From assembly GCA_965267435.1 (NCBI GenBank), contig OZ253960.1, forward strand, positions 1,364,001-1,428,000: a stretch of 64,000 nucleotides of DNA. Direction: 5' to 3'. The notes under the pieces were generated by a model. That model was not told the DNA's origin. It did no database searches and saw only the letters and a list, made by a program, of their open reading frames with translations. Shown here piece by piece: positions 27,643 to 37,900 of the stretch; within the stretch, counting starts at the first letter, position 1; every line of letters starts with the position of its first letter. The position numbers were made by a program, and so were the translations under genes. Origin of the DNA: JAWPMT01 sp965267435 (lineage in GTDB: Bacteria > Bacteroidota > Bacteroidia > Cytophagales > Cyclobacteriaceae).

Positions 27643-30546
27643 TCAAACACCCCTCTGCAAAAACGCGAGCAAATCCGCCATGTCCTGGTGGGACAGGCCG
27701 TTTTCGAGTCCTTCCATCATCATGGATGTCCCCAGTGATCGGAAGGATTTGACGTCGCTCTTTTGTACGGTCACCTCTTCGCCGCCTACTTTCAGAATGG
27801 TGAATGCCCGATCGGTTTCGGCGGATACGATTCCGACGTGCACCAGTCCCTCTTGCGTCTCCAAACGGTGGTTGATATAACGGGAATCGGCAGCGGCATT
27901 GGGATCCAAAATGTCATGCATCAGTGTCTCCTTGCTTTTGCGGTTGATCTCCGTGAGTACTGGACCCACCTCAATCCCCAGCTCTCCATACTTGTGGCAA
28001 GTACTGCAGGTGCTTTCGAATACTTTCGCGCCATCGACCTCAGAACCCACCATGGCCAATGCCGGCTTCATTTGATCAATCACCTCCTGCCGCGTAGACA
28101 CACCCTCATCACCAAACAGTTGCTCAGCCCGACGTCGGGTACTTTCGACATCGGTCCACCAAAGCAACGTTCGCCTGCGCTCGAGATCAAAGTTCATTTC
28201 ACCAATATTGATTGTCTTGTTCTCCAGACCTGTCAACAATGCGTCGTGATGGATCTCCCTATAGAGCAGCAAATCACTTGCAAACCGTCTGGTCTGCGGA
28301 CCGAACTCACTCCACATAGCGACGATCCGCTGCCCGACTTCCACCTCACGAACTTGTGATAACTGCCGCAAGGCGTTCTCCTGTACTTTTAACGGTTGGT
28401 CGTTCGTAAGGCATTGGAAAAGGACCTCAGCTTTCTCATTGTAAGGCAATAACTCCAGGAGGGCAAGGTGCTGTAAACGAACCGAGTCGGCCAACGAACC
28501 ATCTGTCGCCAATTGCAGCGCAGAGCGACTGAAGGCCAAAAACTCTTTGGATGGCGGCAAGTTCAGGCGCTTCCTCAATGCCGCCAAGGCAGGCAGTAGC
28601 TCCAGGTCACCAGTTTCTTCAAATAGCCGAAGATGACTTTGCAATGCGAGACCGTTCAAGGCACCGGCTCTTTTTGTGAAATACTCCAGCACCATTCGTT
28701 TTTCGTTAGAGGTGATCTGTGCCGTATGTAAACCGATCAACACGGTTCGGGCGTCATCAGTCTTTTGATTGGCGTTCAATGCGAGGGACGCCAGCAGCCT
28801 GGAATTAGGCCGTGGGGTGGATACTAGCCTATCAAACAACCCAGCAGCATGATTCTTTGCCGCCAAGGTGATCGCCACGATATTCCAGTCATCCAAAGGC
28901 ATCTCCGCAGCCGTCTGCAGGTCCCTTAAAATCTCTTCACCGGCAAACGTTGAAATGCTCATTGTCAAAGCAGCCTGCATCCGGACCCTGGAATTGGCAT
29001 GAGTCAATAAGGCCTGACATGCATCAAGGAGCTCTTTTGGCGCATTGACTTGCTTCTCTGCGAGGATCAAAGCTGCGACAGTCACGTCCGGCGATGCGTC
29101 GGAAAGTGCTGCGGTAAGTTCCTCAGTACTCAGTTGACCCTGTACCGACAAAATATAGAGTGCGTGTACTTTGGCTAAGCTGCTCCCTTCAATCAGCAAC
29201 TGCTGAAGGCGCTGCGTTGATTCAGATGATAGCGGCTCGTCAAGCAGCAGGCGATGGGCCGTTCGTCGCACCCACTGGTTGGTGTGGGAGAGGGCGGTGA
29301 TAAGGCCCGTTTCCGATTGAAACTGCGCGAAATCGAAAGGGGCAGGACTAATAGCAGAACTGACCTTATAGATCCGCCCCTTGTCTTTCCCAGCTTCCAG
29401 GTCAAGTGTCTTCTCAATCTCATCTGGTATCCATTCGGGGTGTTCGATTACCTCGCGATACATATCGACGACATACATTTCGCCGTCGGGTCCTACAGTC
29501 ATATTCACGGGTCTGAAAGACCGGTCTTCGCTGGCGAGGAAGTCTTTCTTTTCATGGATCCTGGAGGCTTCAAATGCTGCGCCCATCGATCTTATTTTGT
29601 CTATGTGAACAAGGTTCAGCACTACGTCCGCCACCCACACGGTATTCGCATATTCCTCGCCAAATGCACCGCCTCCATAAAATGTGATACCACAGGCACC
29701 GGAGAAATAGCCTGATTGTTCGGGATGATTCACCCGCGACTCCTGCTCGCCAATAGGATAGATCCGGGAGAGTCCATTCTCTTCGTGATCAGAAACATTG
29801 GTCAATGAATGATCCGTGATTAGGCTGCCATCACCGGCGTAGCGATGTGGAAAAACGAGATGAGAAATATGCACAAGGTTGTGGGTCTCAAAAATTCGAT
29901 CGTAGTCATCGATTGCCAATTCAAAGCCACCCGACGACTCACCGAGGCGCTCTATGGTTTTGGTCTCCAGGTGGAATCGAAAATCCTGCCCACGAAGATT
30001 CATGGGTTTGTCCGGCTCATCCCACCAATAAGGACTACCGTCGTTACCTCCATTCGCCGCATAGATCCAGCCATCAAGACCGAAGGTCAAGCCATTGTAA
30101 TTGTGCTGGAGGTTGCCTGTTGCGAATCCACCCATGAGCGTGTCTACCTTGTCGACTAAGTAATCTTCGTTGTCGTCACGAACAAAGAGCAAGTAAGGTG
30201 GTGCAGCCACCAGCGCGCCTTTTTTGTAGGGCAGGAAGGAAGTGGCGAGTTGTAGCTTGTCAGCAAATACGCTGGACTTGTCATACACGCCATCTCCGTC
30301 TTCATCCGTCAGGACCATAAGTCGGCTCTGCTGGTCTTCGAAGGGGTAGCCAGGCATTTCCAGCACAAAGGCATCACCCTTTTCGTTGAAATCCATGTCC
30401 ACAGGATCCTTAATGAGCGGCTCCGAGGCCACAAGTCTCAATTCAAACCCATCCTCAATCTCAAAACCATCAGGAACCACCGTGGGAGACTGGCAGGCCA
30501 TTCCCCCAAAGACAATGGCTAGTACTATTCCAAAAAGCCTATACAT
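27643..30546 (-). CDS. PVC-type haem-binding dehydrogenase-like lipoprotein with HEAT repeats
   Basis: The 967-residue protein has a lipoprotein signal with lipobox GGMAC (Cys about 18). Residues about 25-400 form a beta-propeller of the membrane-bound dehydrogenase type, with markers such as FNEKGDAFVLEMPGYP, HNYNGLTFGLDGWIYAANGG and VGPDGEMYVVDMYREVIEHP. HEAT-like helical repeats follow (about 420-790). A C-terminal cytochrome-like domain carries a single haem motif C-S-T-C-H near residue 845. The architecture is common in Planctomycetes and Bacteroidota; a sugar-oxidising function is often supposed but not proven. It lies 22 bp downstream of the BNR-repeat gene and is probably its operon partner. 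Confidence 0.9.
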   Translation of the reverse strand: MYRLFGIVLAIVFGGMACQSPTVVPDGFEIEDGFELRLVASEPLIKDPVDMDFNEKGDAFVLEMPGYPFEDQQSRLMVLTDEDGDGVYDKSSVFADKLQLATSFLPYKKGALVAAPPYLLFVRDDNEDYLVDKVDTLMGGFATGNLQHNYNGLTFGLDGWIYAANGGNDGSPYWWDEPDKPMNLRGQDFRFHLETKTIERLGESSGGFELAIDDYDRIFETHNLVHISHLVFPHRYAGDGSLITDHSLTNVSDHEENGLSRIYPIGEQESRVNHPEQSGYFSGACGITFYGGGAFGEEYANTVWVADVVLNLVHIDKIRSMGAAFEASRIHEKKDFLASEDRSFRPVNMTVGPDGEMYVVDMYREVIEHPEWIPDEIEKTLDLEAGKDKGRIYKVSSAISPAPFDFAQFQSETGLITALSHTNQWVRRTAHRLLLDEPLSSESTQRLQQLLIEGSSLAKVHALYILSVQGQLSTEELTAALSDASPDVTVAALILAEKQVNAPKELLDACQALLTHANSRVRMQAALTMSISTFAGEEILRDLQTAAEMPLDDWNIVAITLAAKNHAAGLFDRLVSTPRPNSRLLASLALNANQKTDDARTVLIGLHTAQITSNEKRMVLEYFTKRAGALNGLALQSHLRLFEETGDLELLPALAALRKRLNLPPSKEFLAFSRSALQLATDGSLADSVRLQHLALLELLPYNEKAEVLFQCLTNDQPLKVQENALRQLSQVREVEVGQRIVAMWSEFGPQTRRFASDLLLYREIHHDALLTGLENKTINIGEMNFDLERRRTLLWWTDVESTRRRAEQLFGDEGVSTRQEVIDQMKPALAMVGSEVDGAKVFESTCSTCHKYGELGIEVGPVLTEINRKSKETLMHDILDPNAAADSRYINHRLETQEGLVHVGIVSAETDRAFTILKVGGEEVTVQKSDVKSFRSLGTSMMMEGLENGLSHQDMADLLAFLQRGV

Positions 30547-30568
30547 ATTTAAGAAACTATGATTTCTA

Positions 30569-33500
30569 TCAATCTAAATTCAAAGTATTCAACCTTAATC
30601 CGCTGGTGATCTCCAGATCTGAGAGGATCCCGCCCAACTCCTTGGCCTGTTCAACCAAACCATTGTACTCCACTGCCCAGCGAGTAAACTCCTCGGTTGC
30701 GACTTCAAGGCTCTCGCGCTGCGTACCCGTCGGATCACTGGTCGTACCCCAGAAATCATATCTGATTCGTGAGACACGACGGGAGATGGAAGGGGGGATG
30801 AGCTCCATCTTTCTGGTGACCAGATCATTGCCATTCAGGCTAATATCAAGATCCATAAACCCCTGTCGAAGCGCCTCGATTTGGTTCACCACTTCAGGCT
30901 GGGCCGAACGACGGAGCACTTCTCGGTGAGCAGCTTCCAATGCCTCGACATTAGCTTCCAGCCAATCATTCGCCTTATCGATTGTTCGAGACAGGTTTAG
31001 CACCCTTAGCTGAAACTCTGCCTTGGCCACAATGTCCGATGACGGTAGGGTGGTATTCTTCAACTGTTTCACTTTGAAAGACTGCGACTCGCCCTGATCT
31101 ATCCATTTACCATTTACCAGATGGCTCATTGATACGGTATAGTCTCCCGGAGGTACCAATGGACCATTGTTATTGTATCGCAAATTCCACGAAGTTCGCG
31201 CAATGCCTTTCCGAATATTGGCTTGTACAGTTGCTATCTGGTCGCCATTTGCATCACTGATCACGAAAAGTACCTGCGGCTTAGCCTCTCGCTTTTCTCT
31301 TGTGAATTCATTCCAATCCGGGTAGGGCACCGGCTGGTTGTTCTCAACCAGTTCTTGCTCTTTCCGCTGCCGCTGTTGCTTGATCGTCTTTGGTGGATTT
31401 TTGATGTAATGGGTGAAGACCGCTCCAAAATCGGGATTTGGTGAACTGAAGAAAGTGCCCCCCTTGCCACCACCATCAGGATTGTCGAGGACATAGCTAA
31501 GTGCATCTGATACGCTGAACAAATGCGCTTCCTTGTCCAGGACTTCGGGAGTCACCTCCCAAAAAAAGCTATAGTCATCTAGGATGTAAAACCCACGGCC
31601 AAAAGAAGCGACAACCACGTCATTCTCCCGCTGCTGTAGTTCTATGTCGCGAACAGCGATGGTTGGGATGCCTGAGTTCAATTTAATCCATTGATTACCG
31701 CCATCGAGACTGAAGTGCAGCCCATACTCTGTACCGGCAAACAACAGATTGGGCGACGCATGGTCCTGATAAATGGACCAACCAAACTCTCCATCTGGAA
31801 GGTTGGACGAGATGTTCTCCCATGTTACCCCCTTGTCATCGCTACGATAGAAGTAGGGCGTATAGTCTCCGTATTTGTGGTTGTTGAATACCGCAAAGAC
31901 CGTGTTTGCATTGTGCGGAGATGCGAATAAGTCCGACAGATAAGCTAGCCTGGGTATCCCAGGAATTCCTTCAATCTTCCTCCAGGTCTGGCCATCATCT
32001 TCTGTAATCTGGATCAGGCCATCGTCGGTGCCGGCGTACAACATACCTTGTTTGACGGGGGACTCGGTCAGAGCGACAATTGAGCCATAGGGTGAGGTCC
32101 AAACGTTTTTGAAGATGGCGTCAATCCCCCAAACACGGCCCATTACTTCCATCTGATTGCGGTCCATTTGTCGGCTGAGATCCCCACTGACCAATTCCCA
32201 GGAGCTGCCGCGATCCGTGCTCTTGAAGAGTTTATTGGCGGCAAAATAAAGTGTCTTGTTGTCGTGCGCACTGATCAGCAGTGGCGCGTCCCAGTTCCAC
32301 TGCAGCGCTGGCTCACCCGCATCGGGCTGCGGTTGGATATCTTGTCGCTCCCCACTTCGACGATCATATCGCACAATGCCGGCATATTGGGACATGCTGT
32401 AGACAATATTCGGATCCTCCGGATCGACCCGCGTCTGAAAACCATCTCCACCTCGTGTGACAAACCAATCGCTGTTGCGGATGCCATTTCGATGAACCGT
32501 TTGGCTCGGGCCTCCTAGAGTGGCATTGTCCTGCGTGCCACCATATACATGGTAGAAGGGCTCATCATTATCGATTCCCACGCGATAAAACTGTGTAATG
32601 GGCATGTTATCGGTAAACCGCCAGTTCTGACCATTGTCCCATGTCTCATAGATACCACCATCACCAGCCATTAGCAGGTAGTTGGGGTTATTGGGATCAA
32701 ATTCAATTTCGTGATTGTCCACATGAATACCTCGATGGTTCAAGCCCTCGAGCGTTTTGCCACCGTCCTCGGAGACTTTGGTGATCACGTCTACGATATA
32801 GATCTTATCAAACTGCAAGGGATCGGGGAAGATCTCCATGTAGTACTGGGCATCGATGACCATGTAGTCATTCATCTTCTTCCACTTTTCACCATTGTTG
32901 GCAGAGCGATAGATACCCTTCGTTGATTCGGTCCCAGCCACAAGTGCGTACAACACATCAGGCTGCTGAGGAGATCTGGCAATGCCAATTCTTCCCAGCT
33001 CACCCTGAGGAAAACCACCTTTCACTTTGTCCCAGGTTTGGCCACCATCTATCGACTTGAAAGCGCCACCATCGGGACCTCCAGCGACAAGCATACCAAA
33101 ATGCCGTCGTCGTTGGTAAGCCGTGGCAATAAGGACATCCGGGTCTCTCGGGTCCAGACTCACATCTGAGATGCCCGTCTGCTCACTTACATGCAGTACC
33201 CGTGCCCACGTGGTACCTCCATCGGAAGTCTTGTATAGGCCGCGTTCACCGCCGTCCTTCCACAGGCTACCCTGCGCCGCAACGTAGACAATGTCGGAGT
33301 TGGTGGGGTGAATGGCGATTTTGCCAATGTGCTCGGAGGTCTTGAGTCCCATGTTCTGCCACGTGTTGCCTCCATCAGTGCTCTTGTAGATACCATCCCC
33401 CATACTGACAGAGCGCTGGCTATTGTTTTCTCCAGTGCCCACCCAAGCAATGTTGGGATTGTTTCGATCAAACTCGACTGTGCCAATTGAAAACGATCCT

Positions 33501-33778
33501 TCCCTGTCAAATACAGGCTTCCAGGTCGTGCCCGCATTCTCTGTCTTCCAGACGCCGCCAGAGGCTACGGCTACCAACCGAATGCTGTGGTTGCGAGGAT
33601 GAATGGCTACATCCACGATCCGTCCACCTGTTCGCGCAGGAGTGAGGTTGCGCATGGAGACACCAGCAAAGACTTGTTCGTCAATCGTAGGTGCCGGCGG
33701 GGTAGCACTTCGTCTACGCTGAGCCTCAGTGTGTAGTGTGAAAAATAGGAGGAGGGTAAAGGCAAGCGTCCGTTTCAT
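30569..33778 (-). CDS. Exported BNR/VPS10-like beta-propeller protein
   Basis: The 1069-residue protein has a signal peptide (MKRTLAFTLLLFFTLHTEAQ). It contains many Asp-box/BNR repeats of the sialidase and VPS10 type: GVWKTENAGTTW, GIYKSTDGGNTW, GLYKTSDGGTTW, GAFKSIDGGQTW, GIYRSANNGEKW and others spread over residues about 40-720, enough for one large or two smaller propellers. The last 300 residues contain a beta domain with the pattern PPGDYTVSMSHLVNGKW and a helical end. Proteins of this type are abundant in Bacteroidota and are usually annotated as glycosyl hydrolases, without demonstrated activity. It is the first gene of a two-gene unit with the haem lipoprotein. Confidence 0.9.
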   Translation of the reverse strand: MKRTLAFTLLLFFTLHTEAQRRRSATPPAPTIDEQVFAGVSMRNLTPARTGGRIVDVAIHPRNHSIRLVAVASGGVWKTENAGTTWKPVFDREGSFSIGTVEFDRNNPNIAWVGTGENNSQRSVSMGDGIYKSTDGGNTWQNMGLKTSEHIGKIAIHPTNSDIVYVAAQGSLWKDGGERGLYKTSDGGTTWARVLHVSEQTGISDVSLDPRDPDVLIATAYQRRRHFGMLVAGGPDGGAFKSIDGGQTWDKVKGGFPQGELGRIGIARSPQQPDVLYALVAGTESTKGIYRSANNGEKWKKMNDYMVIDAQYYMEIFPDPLQFDKIYIVDVITKVSEDGGKTLEGLNHRGIHVDNHEIEFDPNNPNYLLMAGDGGIYETWDNGQNWRFTDNMPITQFYRVGIDNDEPFYHVYGGTQDNATLGGPSQTVHRNGIRNSDWFVTRGGDGFQTRVDPEDPNIVYSMSQYAGIVRYDRRSGERQDIQPQPDAGEPALQWNWDAPLLISAHDNKTLYFAANKLFKSTDRGSSWELVSGDLSRQMDRNQMEVMGRVWGIDAIFKNVWTSPYGSIVALTESPVKQGMLYAGTDDGLIQITEDDGQTWRKIEGIPGIPRLAYLSDLFASPHNANTVFAVFNNHKYGDYTPYFYRSDDKGVTWENISSNLPDGEFGWSIYQDHASPNLLFAGTEYGLHFSLDGGNQWIKLNSGIPTIAVRDIELQQRENDVVVASFGRGFYILDDYSFFWEVTPEVLDKEAHLFSVSDALSYVLDNPDGGGKGGTFFSSPNPDFGAVFTHYIKNPPKTIKQQRQRKEQELVENNQPVPYPDWNEFTREKREAKPQVLFVISDANGDQIATVQANIRKGIARTSWNLRYNNNGPLVPPGDYTVSMSHLVNGKWIDQGESQSFKVKQLKNTTLPSSDIVAKAEFQLRVLNLSRTIDKANDWLEANVEALEAAHREVLRRSAQPEVVNQIEALRQGFMDLDISLNGNDLVTRKMELIPPSISRRVSRIRYDFWGTTSDPTGTQRESLEVATEEFTRWAVEYNGLVEQAKELGGILSDLEITSGLRLNTLNLD

Positions 33779-33928
33779 GGTCTGTTAGGTTAGGGATTAA
33801 TCCAGGAAATGCAACAAACGACAAGTCACATCATCGGGGTTAAACTTAGGAAGAACTTGGCAAATGGACGCCGATTCCTCAATGCCCCTTGAGCGAGCGG
33901 AAATCACCCGATCTGCCACAGATCACTC

Positions 33929-34957
33929 TCAAAATGGCAGGTTCCTTAGGAACGCCGGGCAGGGCAGGCGCTTGCTGGTCCTGGAAACCTTCTTTTTGCG
34001 ACCTTGCATTTGGAAGCGATACTGCAAAGCCAACTCATGAGCGCCTCCCCCTAAGACGATATCCACCTTCGAGAGGCTCATGTCAAAACTGTAACCAAAC
34101 TCAAAGTTCAGATAATCCAAACCGACCAGTATGATCAGGGCATCCTGATTGACATAGTCGTAATCGACGCCCTTGAAAGGCATGCCGCGGTAATACAAAC
34201 CGAAGATCATGGGCTCCAGATGCAAGGAGGCTCCCACGTCCAACTGCTCGAATTGGCCTTGCCTTTTATACAAGATGCTTGGTGCCACTGTGGGGTAGGT
34301 GTCGCCGCGAAACAGCTTGCTACCCAAAGGCATTCTCGTGCCCGCATGAACCGAGTAGCGCATGGGCAGAGCATTGTCTCCCTCCACCAGAGATAGGTTG
34401 GGTTCCGTCAGATGGTGCACGGCGACCCCCATCCAGTATTTTCTGGAGTACAGCAGAAGGCCCGTATTGACATCCCAATAGTCCCTGAGGCGGATGCTGT
34501 GGATGTTGGGGTCCGAACTAGGTGCGCCGTCCACGCCAAATTCAATTTGATCGCCGAAAACGAGTTGGGAGGGATCAAAACCTCTGAGCACGTACCCAAA
34601 CTGCAGTGCCGGACGCAGCACAAGTTTGTCTTTCAACCGGACCTCATAGCCGTAAGTGAAGTGAAAGTTAGAATTACTCAAGCTCGCCGATCCCTCCTTG
34701 TCCTGGTGGATCAGTATGCCGAAGCTACTGTGCAGGCGTTCCGAGTGGTAATCAAATGATGCCGAGCTGCTTACAAAAGCCTGTGGTAGACTGGGCCAGA
34801 GGACCCTGTGGTTGATGCCTACCCGACTGTTAGCCGATGCGCCCACCATAGCAGGATTCATGTACAGCGGATTTGCATAAAACTGCGAGAACTGGGCATC
34901 TTGCGCGACAATCCTTCCGGCCGACAGCCACAATGTCAATACTATTAGCTTCCTCAT
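33929..34957 (-). CDS. PorP/SprF family type IX secretion system outer-membrane protein
   Basis: The 342-residue protein has a signal peptide ending ...GRIVAQ and then the family hallmark DAQFSQFYANPLYMNPAMVG. The rest is a predicted beta barrel with repeated strands and the usual SFGILIHQDKEG segment. SprF of Flavobacterium johnsoniae is required for the export of SprB, which has a type B sorting domain; PorP/SprF genes typically sit beside such clients. Here the start codon overlaps the stop of the type B-domain PKD protein gene by 4 bp, a strong indication that it is the dedicated export or anchoring partner for that protein. Slightly extended basic C-terminus (GRKKKVSRTSKR). Confidence 0.95.
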   Translation of the reverse strand: MRKLIVLTLWLSAGRIVAQDAQFSQFYANPLYMNPAMVGASANSRVGINHRVLWPSLPQAFVSSSASFDYHSERLHSSFGILIHQDKEGSASLSNSNFHFTYGYEVRLKDKLVLRPALQFGYVLRGFDPSQLVFGDQIEFGVDGAPSSDPNIHSIRLRDYWDVNTGLLLYSRKYWMGVAVHHLTEPNLSLVEGDNALPMRYSVHAGTRMPLGSKLFRGDTYPTVAPSILYKRQGQFEQLDVGASLHLEPMIFGLYYRGMPFKGVDYDYVNQDALIILVGLDYLNFEFGYSFDMSLSKVDIVLGGGAHELALQYRFQMQGRKKKVSRTSKRLPCPAFLRNLPF

Positions 34958-37900
34958 CTGATCAGTGTTAAGTCCCCGGCTTTGATTTCTTCCCTGCCAT
35001 CGGAATAGGTGAGGTCCAGTCGATAGACGTACACCCCTGCTGGAGAAAGCTCACCTCTGTAATAGCCGTCCCATCCGCGGTATTGAGACTGGCTCTCGAA
35101 AAGGAGTTGACCCCACTTGTTGTAGACCAGCATCCTGAATTTGCTGACTCCTTCGACCTTCGGCAGGAAAATGTCATTGATCCTCGACAGGTCGGAATGG
35201 CCCATCATGCCGACTTCGCCCCCCGTCGGCCCGGATAGAGAGGGAGTAAAGGCATTGGGCGTCACAGCTGATCCGCCCCTAATGGCCTCGACGTCAGCCT
35301 GCCGAAGCAAAGTATCTGCACAACCCAACTCATTGGATGCAACCAGTTGGATATTGTACAACCCCTCTTCGTTATAAGTGTGTCGTGGTTCACTCAAATG
35401 GGAGGATTCACCATCGCCAAAGTCCCAATCATAGGTGTCTGCGTCACTCGATAGATTTCGGAACAGCACAGGTTGGTCAGGGATGTACACCACTTGCGGA
35501 GTGGCAAGAAAGTCCGCTTTTGGTGACTGAAAGACATGGATGTATTCTGATCTTTCTTTTTGTCCGGCTTCACCACGGTCATTCTCACCACGAAGGCGGA
35601 CGGTATAAACTCCCCCTTGAAAGTAGGTGTGCGTCGGCTCGTCAGCTTGTGAAATGCTGCCATCGCCAAACTCCCAGACGTACTTGCCGGGCAGCGCACC
35701 CGATGAATTATTGGTGAATTTGACCGTCAGCGGTGAACAGCCCTCCAGGGGGGTCGCTTCAAAGTCTATCACTTGATCCGGGTGCAGCACGGTCACCATC
35801 CGACTGAATGTCTGATCGCATATAGGGGTGGACACCGTGAGTATGATCTGGTATTGCCCGGGAGCATCATAAGAATGGAAGCCTGGAGAATAAAGTGTGG
35901 AGGAATCGCCATCACCGAAAGACCAGTGGTAAATGGCATCCATAGAACTGAGGTTCGTAAGACCGACATCGGCCTCAGGTAATTTGACTGTATCATCTGA
36001 AAGGGTAAAGAGTGCAGTCACATCAACACTCTTGCTATGGACGGTGACCTCTTCCGCCACTGATCCTGAACTACAATCTGCCAGATTGCTTGTCTCCAGT
36101 GCAAAAACGACGAGTAAACTACCCTCTGCCATCTCAGGCCGGGTGTAAGTCGCATACTGCACATCACCATCATCAAAGAGCGAATTGGGTGGGGGTTGGA
36201 ATTCCCAGGCATATTGCAATCCTTTTTGCTGAGCTTCCAACTGGAAGTGGACCTCATCACACTCGTCCACACGCTGACGAGCAAACTCTGCGGTGGGCTG
36301 CGGGCTGACCTGAACATTGAACGTATCATTGGCGATGCACAGGCCAGCTTTCGTAGTGGTCAGGACGATTTGGTAGGTGGCGTTGGTAGGCCCCGTGTTG
36401 ATGATCTCGTAATCCAGCTGATGATAATTGGTATCCCCCCGAACCTTGGTCACCGGGTATCCGTCCAGCACCTCACCATGAGCATCAGTAATGATCCAGG
36501 TGTAGGCATCTGGATCGAGACCTTGGGTAGCCTCGTCCGTTTGAAGGGTACTCTGCCACGGCGAGCAATTCGACGAAATGAAACTGTAGTTCAGATCTAT
36601 GAAGTGGGCATCCTCGTCAGGAAGTACCTGCAATGATCGCGGAGGACTCACTTGCTGGCAGCCGTTGGCTGAGATCGCCAGAAGCTCAACCCTGTAAGTC
36701 CTTACTGAGTCATCTGCATTGCCAATAACCATCGTCGTATCCGTGGACATCAGGGGAATCGTTTGTTCGTAGTTTGAGGAATCATGCCTGATCAACACCT
36801 CGTAACTCACTTGAAAGGACGGATCATATGACATATTCTCTATGCTGACAGCTTCTCCCGGACATATGGACTCGGTACTCAAGGAAATCACCGCTTCAGG
36901 CAATGGCCATACCTCAACATTGTCCTGATAGATCGCCAAACAGCTCCCCTGAGAAGTGGTGATCCGCAGACCAACAGGGTATTGACCGGCAACTGACGAC
37001 AGGGGTTCCATAGCACCATTGTCTGACAGAAACCGCTCGAAGAAGATACCGCTTGTCATTATCGTATCGGAAGAAAATGCACCGTCAAATGAGAAGTCCC
37101 ATTCGTACATGGCCACACTATCTCCATTGATCCATGGGCCGGCACCTGCTCCGATTGAGAAGAAACTAGTCGGCGCACCCTCGCAAACAGAGGATGCTTC
37201 AAAAAAAGGCTCGGGCGCCTTATACACGAATATGGTGTCCTCATCGACAGTTTCGCAGAGCGTGAGGCTATTCCTCGCAATCAGCCGAACGACCGTGTAA
37301 CCTGGGCTGCTGAAGGCAAGAACTGTATCAGGTTGTTGTGTCGGGGTGTAGGTATCCATGTCAGGAGGGAGACTGCCAATCAATTGGCCCTGTTCATCAT
37401 AGAACTCCCACCGCCAGCTAGTGGCGGGCTCAATGTTAGTTGTGGCGTCTCTCAATCCAACATAGAAAATGGAGGTGTCATCCTGGCAAAACGAAGGGGT
37501 AACGATCGACTGGAAAGTGGAATCAAAAAATTCGATCTTCGCGATGGCATCAGGTGAGATTTCGATGGTCCCCTCCATCACTATGCTACATCCGGCAACA
37601 TTCGTATTCGTCGCGGTCAATCTGATCATCTTTGTGCCCGGCGTCCCCCATGCGTACGTTGGATTTGTCATTGTTTGCGTACCAAGCAATTGGCTACCGG
37701 TACTGTCATCGAAAAACTCCCAGAAATAGCTATTTCCACCAGTTGTAAGGTTCTCGAAAAAGATCTCCTGCCCAAGGCAAAAGGTAGTTTGTACAGGTCC
37801 ACCGCCGTCGCCGAGGTGCGTTTGGAAGTTTGGAGAGGGGGGAGCTACGATGCGGATGATGGCGTCCCTGAACACGGGCGTGTTTCCGGTGAGATCGCCG

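Noticed and set aside
27763..28359. 198-residue open frame antisense to the haem lipoprotein gene
   Set aside because: It lies entirely within a well-supported gene on the other strand and has no recognisable motif.
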